A stretch of DNA of 64,000 nucleotides from Deltaproteobacteria bacterium. GTDB taxonomy: Bacteria > Desulfobacterota > Syntrophia > Syntrophales > UBA5619. Location: NCBI GenBank assembly GCA_021372695.1, contig JAJFTY010000079.1:1-64000 (forward strand), read 5' to 3'. The notes beneath the pieces were generated by a model that saw nothing but the letters and a program-made list of their open reading frames with translations, had not been told where the DNA came from and did no database searches. Of the stretch, positions 59,794 through 64,000 are shown piece after piece. Position 1 is the first letter of the stretch, and the number at the start of each line of letters is the position of its first letter. The translations under genes were made by a program, and so were the position numbers.

Positions 59794-59897
59794 GCGACGA
59801 GCCCGAGGGATCGCCGGCGAGGTTTCCGGTCCGCCGGGAAGACGATTGGTCTCGAATGCTCACAGACACCCCCGCCGGGCCTCCAGAGAGACACGAC

Positions 59898-61178
59898 ATG
59901 AAGTTCCGCTACAGCGTCGACGACCGTCCGCCGCTCCTCGAATCCGTTCTGATCGGTCTTCAATTTTGCGCCATCGTCATCCCCTGGATCATCATCCTGG
60001 GGACGATTGCAGGGGCCTTCCATTTCGAAAACGAAGGGGAGAGGACCGTTTACCTCCAGAAGCTCTTTTTTGCAGCCGGCCTCTTCACCCTGGTGGAGAT
60101 CCTGGCCGGACACAGGCTCCCCCTGGTTTTTGGTCCGTCGACCGTCATCCTGATCGGCATCATTTCGAGCGTGGGATTCGATACGTCGACCATCTACACC
60201 TCTGCGCTGATCGGAAGCGTACTCTTGACGGTATCTGCTGTGACCGGAATTTTCGGGACGCTCCGAAGGCTGTTCACCCCGAGGGTCGTTTCCGTGGTTT
60301 TGCTCCTGGTCTCTTTCTGCATGACACCCACGGTGGTCCGTCTCGTGACCGATGTCAAAGTCGGCGGTCCCGTCGGATCGAACCTTTCCTTCGCGCTGGT
60401 CATGACCCTTGCCATGATCACACTCTACCGGTTCCTCAAAGGCATTGGCCGCTCGACGCTCATCGTGGGTTCCATGTTCGCCGCGACATTGCTCTACTTT
60501 GCCTTGTTCCCCGGCAGTTTTCACGGAGATGCAATGCTGGGAGCGGCCACCGTCGCACCCTTCTTCACGAACCTGACGACCACCTTTTCCTTTGACGCGG
60601 GCCTGACCCTCTCCTTCATCATCTGTTACATCGCGCTTTCCATCAACGATCTCGGTTCGATCCAGTCCATGAACGCGCTCGTTCTCCCGCCCGACATGCC
60701 CGAACGGATCAATCGGGGGGTCCTCTTCACGGGCGTGGGCAACATAGTGACGAGTTTTCTGGGTGTCGCCGGCCAGGTGAACTATTCCCTCAGCCTGGGC
60801 GTCGTGTTGTCGTCAGGCAGTCTGTCCCGCTGGACCCTTGTTCCGGCGTCGCTGATCCTGTTGGCGGTCTCCTTTTCGCCGATGACGATCGCGCTTCTGG
60901 GGAGTGTCCCGCCGGTGATCATCGGCAGTGCGCTGGCCTACATCCTCACGACCCAGGTCGCGGGGGGACTGACGGTCCTGATCCAGTCAACGAAGCAACT
61001 GGAATTCGAGGATTTTCTGGTGTTGGGGCTGCCGCTCATCATCGCGGTCGTCATTGCTTTTCTTCCGACTCCGGTGGTCGAATCCTTCCCCGCGCTGATC
61101 CGTCCGGTCGTCGGGAACAGCTTCGTCATGGGCGTCCTTGCCGTGGTCTTCATGGAGCATGTCATTTTCAGGGCATGA
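59898..61178 (+). CDS. NCS2-family nucleobase permease (uracil/xanthine type)
   Basis: 426 aa with 12-14 hydrophobic segments. NAT/NCS2 features: GLQFCAIVIPWIIILGTI (TM1), GHRLPLVFGPSTVILIG, and the TM8 region ISINDLGSIQSMNAL where other members carry a substrate-binding Asp or Glu. Predicted proton symport of uracil, xanthine or urate. Start at 59898 follows GAGAGACACGAC. It is 104 bases after usp, perhaps separately transcribed. Confidence 0.88.
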   Translation: MKFRYSVDDRPPLLESVLIGLQFCAIVIPWIIILGTIAGAFHFENEGERTVYLQKLFFAAGLFTLVEILAGHRLPLVFGPSTVILIGIISSVGFDTSTIYTSALIGSVLLTVSAVTGIFGTLRRLFTPRVVSVVLLLVSFCMTPTVVRLVTDVKVGGPVGSNLSFALVMTLAMITLYRFLKGIGRSTLIVGSMFAATLLYFALFPGSFHGDAMLGAATVAPFFTNLTTTFSFDAGLTLSFIICYIALSINDLGSIQSMNALVLPPDMPERINRGVLFTGVGNIVTSFLGVAGQVNYSLSLGVVLSSGSLSRWTLVPASLILLAVSFSPMTIALLGSVPPVIIGSALAYILTTQVAGGLTVLIQSTKQLEFEDFLVLGLPLIIAVVIAFLPTPVVESFPALIRPVVGNSFVMGVLAVVFMEHVIFRA

Positions 61179-61270
61179 GCCCGGGGATGGCCATCGGGAA
61201 AGTGATGGTCTGTTGACTGGCCGCACGACCCATCGTATACTTCTTTCTACAGAGCACCCATCGGGGTGAC

Positions 61271-61876
61271 ATGGAAAACCATCCGCGGACGAGGGAACCG
61301 TCAACGTTGAAGATCATCGCTTTTTGCGGAAGCCCGCGCCCCGGCGGCAACACGGAGATCCTGATGAACGGGGCGCTCCTGCCGTTTCGGGAGGCCGGCC
61401 ACGACATCACCGTCTATCCGCTCAACCGCATGACGATCCGGCCGTGCCAGGATTGCGGGGGGTGCGCCGAAACGGGGATCTGCGTCGTCCAGGATGAGAT
61501 GGCCGGGATATTCGCGGCGATCCGCGAAGCCGAGCGGATCATCCTGGCCTCCCCGATCTTTTTCCACGGCCTGAGCGCCCAGGCCAAAGCGATGGTAGAC
61601 CGCTGCCAGTGCTTCTGGTGTGAAAAATACCTCCTGAAAAGACCGATCCCCGCCGGACCCCTGGGCAGGAAGGGGCTCCTGCTTCTGGTGGGAGGCAGGA
61701 AGAAAGAGGATGCCGCCCATTGCGCCGGGGCCACGGCCACCGCATTCTTCAGGACGGTGAGCGTGCCGGAGCATGAAACGCTCTTTTTTGGCGGCGTGGA
61801 CGGCCCGGGCGATATCGAAAAGCACCCTACCGCACTCCGGGATGCATACGACGCGGGAAAGAGACTGGGGCTGTAA
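61271..61876 (+). CDS. NADPH-dependent FMN reductase-family iron-sulfur flavoprotein
   Basis: 201 aa. Flavodoxin-like fold: FCGSPRPGGNTEIL (FMN phosphate loop), the compact cysteine motif CQDCGGCAETGIC that binds a [4Fe-4S] cluster in iron-sulfur flavoproteins, and ASPIFFHGLSAQAKAMVDR. Carries electrons between ferredoxins or metabolites in anaerobes. Start at 61271 follows GGGGTGAC; the MENHPRTREPSTL leader before the fold is unusual, so the true start could be later. Confidence 0.88.
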   Translation: MENHPRTREPSTLKIIAFCGSPRPGGNTEILMNGALLPFREAGHDITVYPLNRMTIRPCQDCGGCAETGICVVQDEMAGIFAAIREAERIILASPIFFHGLSAQAKAMVDRCQCFWCEKYLLKRPIPAGPLGRKGLLLLVGGRKKEDAAHCAGATATAFFRTVSVPEHETLFFGGVDGPGDIEKHPTALRDAYDAGKRLGL

Positions 61877-61960
61877 CCGCCTTGCCGGCCCGTTCCCCTG
61901 CCCCTGTTTGTCTCCCGGTTTCCCCTCCTTCCCCCTGACCGGGAGCGCAACCCGAAAGCC

Positions 61961-62040
61961 CCGCTTTGCAGGCGGGGTTAAGGGGCGCAACCAAAACAGG
62001 CGGCTTCCTTTCCGGGAAGCCCCGCCCTGGGACGGGGCAC
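61961..62040. repeat. Cluster of three short hairpins
   Basis: CCCCGC-tttgcag-GCGGGG (61961-61979), GGCTTCC-tttccg-GGAAGCC (62004-62023) and GCCCCG-ccctggga-CGGGGC (62021-62040). They sit in the 253-base gap between the flavoprotein and the Rrf2 gene. The first may be the flavoprotein's terminator; the group resembles a REP-type unit. Confidence 0.45.
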
Positions 62041-62072
62041 TTGGCTTTCATCGGCCCGTTCATATTTTTTCC

Positions 62073-62100
62073 TTGACAAAGATCTTTACCGGGGATAAAA
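62073..62100 (+). promoter_or_regulatory. Sigma-70 promoter of the Rrf2-cyd cluster
   Basis: TTGACA at 62073-62078 (perfect), spacer 16, ATAAAA at 62095-62100. Thirty bases before the Rrf2 start codon and overlapping the operator just downstream. Confidence 0.6.
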
Positions 62101-62103
62101 GGA

Positions 62104-62121
62104 CTAAAAAGGTCTTTTTAG
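62104..62121. promoter_or_regulatory. Operator-like palindrome, probable Rrf2 binding site
   Basis: CTAAAAAGGTCTTTTTAG: an 18-base palindrome with only the two central pairs imperfect, placed at the expected transcription start, directly after the -10 box. Rrf2 regulators bind AT-rich dyads of this size, so autorepression of the Rrf2 gene (and perhaps cydAB) is likely. Confidence 0.6.
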
Positions 62122-62129
62122 GATTTTTA

Positions 62130-62534
62130 ATGCTTCACCTCACGAGAAAAGGGGACTACGCGATCCGGGGCATGGTCTATCTGGCCACGCAGCCGGAGGG
62201 CCGTATGTCGCTCATCAGTGTGATGTCCGCGGAAATCGACGTTCCCCAGGCCCTGCTCGCGAAGATCTTCCAGAATCTCGGCAAGGTGGGCCTGGTAAAA
62301 TCCTCCCGCGGCATGGGCGGCGGCTTCTCGCTCGGCCGTCCGGCGGAGGAGATCTCCCTGCTCGAGATCGTCGAAGCCGTGGAGGGCCCCATCGTTTTGA
62401 ACCGGTGCCTGCTTCGGCCGGGAACGTGCGACCGGGATGCGGCATGCACGGTCCATCCCGTCTGGAGGGAGGTCCAGGAGAAGATGCGGGACATCCTGGG
62501 CCGCGTCACGTTGAAGCAACTGTCAGGCGGATAA
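62130..62534 (+). CDS. Rrf2-family transcriptional regulator with three cysteines
   Basis: 134 aa. Winged-helix N-terminus LTRKGDYAIRGMVYLA, dimer helix, and the cysteine set CLLRPGTCDRDAAC (C-x6-C-x5-C), the spacing used by Rrf2 members that bind Fe-S clusters and sense iron, nitric oxide or redox state. Start at 62130, with TTTTTAGGA upstream. It is 58 bases before cydA, so it likely controls cytochrome bd in response to oxygen or redox stress (inferred from position). Confidence 0.93.
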   Translation: MLHLTRKGDYAIRGMVYLATQPEGRMSLISVMSAEIDVPQALLAKIFQNLGKVGLVKSSRGMGGGFSLGRPAEEISLLEIVEAVEGPIVLNRCLLRPGTCDRDAACTVHPVWREVQEKMRDILGRVTLKQLSGG

Positions 62535-62592
62535 ACTGTCCGCCCAAATAGCGCATCAGGCGCTTTTGAGGACTCATCGGAAAGGAGCCGTT

Positions 62593-63915
62593 ATGGACGT
62601 TCTGACCTTGAGCCGATGGCAATTCGCCGTCACGGGCATGTTCCACTTCATCTTTGTCCCCCTGACGCTCGGCCTCTCCATCCTCACCGCTTACTTCGAA
62701 ACGCGCTACGTCATGACCGGCGATGAGGCTTGGCTGAAGATGACCCGGTTCTGGGGGAGACTTTTCCTGATCAACTTCGCGCTCGGGATCGTGACCGGGA
62801 TCACCATGGAATTCCAGTTCGGGATGAACTGGGCGGAATATTCCCGGTACGTGGGCGACATCTTCGGCGCACCGCTGGCGATCGAAGCGACCGTCGCCTT
62901 CTTCCTCGAATCGGTCTTCATCGGCGTCTGGATCTTCGGATGGGACAAGGTCTCACCGAAAATGCACGCCGCTGCCATCTGGCTCGTGGCATTCGCCACC
63001 AATCTCTCCGCCCTCTGGATCCTGCTGGCCAACGGCTGGATGCAGAATCCCGTGGGGTATCACCTGGTGACGAGCGCAGCGGGGCAGGTTCGCGCCGAGA
63101 TGATCGATTTTGCAGCATTGCTGCTCAATCCCTACGGCTGGATCAAGTTCTTCCACACCGTGACCTCGGGCTATGCCGTCGCCGCCTTCTTCGTGATGGG
63201 CATCTCCGCGTGGCATCTGCTCCGGAAGAACGAACTCCTCTTCTTCAAGCGCTCCTTCCGGGCGGCGGCCATTTTCGGACTCGTCTCCTGTTTGCTCGTG
63301 GCCATGACCGGCGATTTCCATGCCGTCGAAATCGCCAAGACCCAGCCGGCCAAATTGGCAGCCATGGAGTCGGTCTGGGAGACCCAGCGCGGCGCCCCTC
63401 TGATCGTGCTCCAGATTCCCGATGAACGGAATGAGGGCAACCTCATCGCGTGGCTTGAGATTCCCAAGATGATCAGCTTTCTGTCGTTTCGCGACGGCAA
63501 CAGCGAGGTCCGGGGGCTGAAATCGTTTCCAAAGGAGCTGCGCCCCCCCGTCTGGCCGACATTCGCGAGCTTCCGGCTGATGGCCGGCCTCGGGATGGCG
63601 ATGATCCTGGTCTGCCTCCTGGGTGTCTACTATTCCGGGAAGAGGGATTTCGAGGACCACAGGCTCTTTCTGAAGCTCGCGCTCATCTCGCTGCCGATGC
63701 CCTACATCGCCGGTCAGCTCGGCTGGATCGTCGCCGAAGTCGGGCGCCAGCCCTGGATCGTCTACGGGGTCCTCAAGACGGCCGACGCGGTTTCGCGGGC
63801 GATCGGCACGGCGCAGGTCGTCCTCTCGCTTCTGGGATTGACGATCCTGTATGGGGGCCTGGCCGTCATCGATGGCTATCTGCTGATCAAATACTCGAGA
63901 AAGGGACCCGCTTAA
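62593..63915 (+). CDS. cydA: Cytochrome bd quinol oxidase subunit I
   Basis: 440 aa, about nine membrane helices. FAVTGMFHFIFVPLTLGLS contains the high-spin heme b595-ligand His; AEYSRYVGDIFGAPLAIEATVAFFLE (by segment) holds the conserved proton-channel Glu pair; FHTVTSGYAVAAFFVMG includes the b558-ligand His; GRQPWIVYGVLKTADAVS is the C-terminal conserved block. The short Q-loop marks the CydA-short (CIO-like) group. It reduces O2 to water with menaquinol or ubiquinol. AAAGGAGCCGTT precedes the ATG. Confidence 0.96.
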   Translation: MDVLTLSRWQFAVTGMFHFIFVPLTLGLSILTAYFETRYVMTGDEAWLKMTRFWGRLFLINFALGIVTGITMEFQFGMNWAEYSRYVGDIFGAPLAIEATVAFFLESVFIGVWIFGWDKVSPKMHAAAIWLVAFATNLSALWILLANGWMQNPVGYHLVTSAAGQVRAEMIDFAALLLNPYGWIKFFHTVTSGYAVAAFFVMGISAWHLLRKNELLFFKRSFRAAAIFGLVSCLLVAMTGDFHAVEIAKTQPAKLAAMESVWETQRGAPLIVLQIPDERNEGNLIAWLEIPKMISFLSFRDGNSEVRGLKSFPKELRPPVWPTFASFRLMAGLGMAMILVCLLGVYYSGKRDFEDHRLFLKLALISLPMPYIAGQLGWIVAEVGRQPWIVYGVLKTADAVSRAIGTAQVVLSLLGLTILYGGLAVIDGYLLIKYSRKGPA

Positions 63916-63963
63916 CTGGAAAATGGGCGGCCGTCCGTTCATGCCGGAAAGGAGGAGATCGAC

Positions 63964-64000
63964 ATGGAACTGCAAATCACCTGGTTCATCCTTTGGGCCG
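63964..64000 (+). CDS. cydB: Cytochrome bd quinol oxidase subunit II, start (partial)
   Basis: ATG at 63964 follows GGAAAGGAGGAGATCGAC, 48 bases after cydA. The first 12 residues MELQITWFILWA are the typical CydB amino terminus. Runs off the right edge of the window. Confidence 0.85.
   Translation, partial: MELQITWFILWA

Overview
The window is GC-rich, gene-dense bacterial DNA. Gene order (xseA-xseB-ispA-dxs-tlyA-ispH; tmk-holB-ricT-metG), UGA-encoded selenoproteins, paired sigma-54 two-component modules and many ferredoxin or Fe-S proteins suggest a Desulfobacterota (deltaproteobacterial) anaerobe, perhaps near the Syntrophales. That placement is inferred from gene content; no rRNA or tRNA gene was seen.

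Layout. 1-4.4 kb: end of a polyamine/iron-type ABC importer, an exported protein, a homocysteine methyltransferase/methylene-THF reductase fusion and deoC. 4.4-8.7 kb (minus): a glyoxalase II-I pair followed by a phosphoesterase-nucleotidyltransferase fusion and a diguanylate cyclase. 9-22.6 kb (plus): housekeeping block for exonuclease VII, isoprenoid precursors (with an IspH-UbiA fusion), small Fe-S proteins, tmk, holB, ricT, metG and nicotinamidase. 22.6-24.9 kb (minus): NAD salvage. 25.4-30.5 kb: RND efflux pair bracketed by direct repeats, then a lytic transglycosylase. 30.8-33.7 kb (minus): degenerate receiver, class II aldolase and fructose-bisphosphatase. 34.3-35 kb: glycerophosphodiesterase.

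The most unusual region is 35.1-44.1 kb (minus): a sensor kinase with a periplasmic solute-binding domain, an NtrC-type regulator, a large perfect inverted repeat, a good sigma-54 promoter, and an operon encoding three exported selenoproteins with the motif U-G-(S/H)-C, plus an exported rhodanese and a DoxX/MauE-like membrane protein. All three selenoproteins would look like broken genes if UGA were read as stop. Each UGA is followed at the same distance by a hairpin with a GU-containing apical loop, and the stem sequence of one differs from the other two while pairing is kept. I read this as one regulated periplasmic thiol/selenol redox system of unknown substrate. The UGSC family has been noted before in selenoprotein surveys (recall); the three-paralogue operon with its dedicated kinase/regulator is what looks undescribed.

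44.5-46.4 kb: HAD hydrolase and Old Yellow Enzyme-type reductase. 46.6-53.6 kb (minus): rnk, split proton-translocating transhydrogenase (pntAa-pntAb-pntB) behind a HEAT-repeat gene with its own sigma-54 promoter, then a second NtrC regulator and its kinase. 54-58.9 kb (minus): ABC importer of the FbpABC/AfuABC/aminoethylphosphonate type with a HAD phosphatase. 59.4-64 kb (plus): universal stress protein, NCS2 nucleobase permease, flavoprotein, Rrf2 regulator with a visible operator, and cytochrome bd oxidase (cydA, start of cydB).

Intergenic DNA carries at least four copies of a nested palindromic repeat (A-D), with shared arms and variable inserts, one beside two damaged genes.
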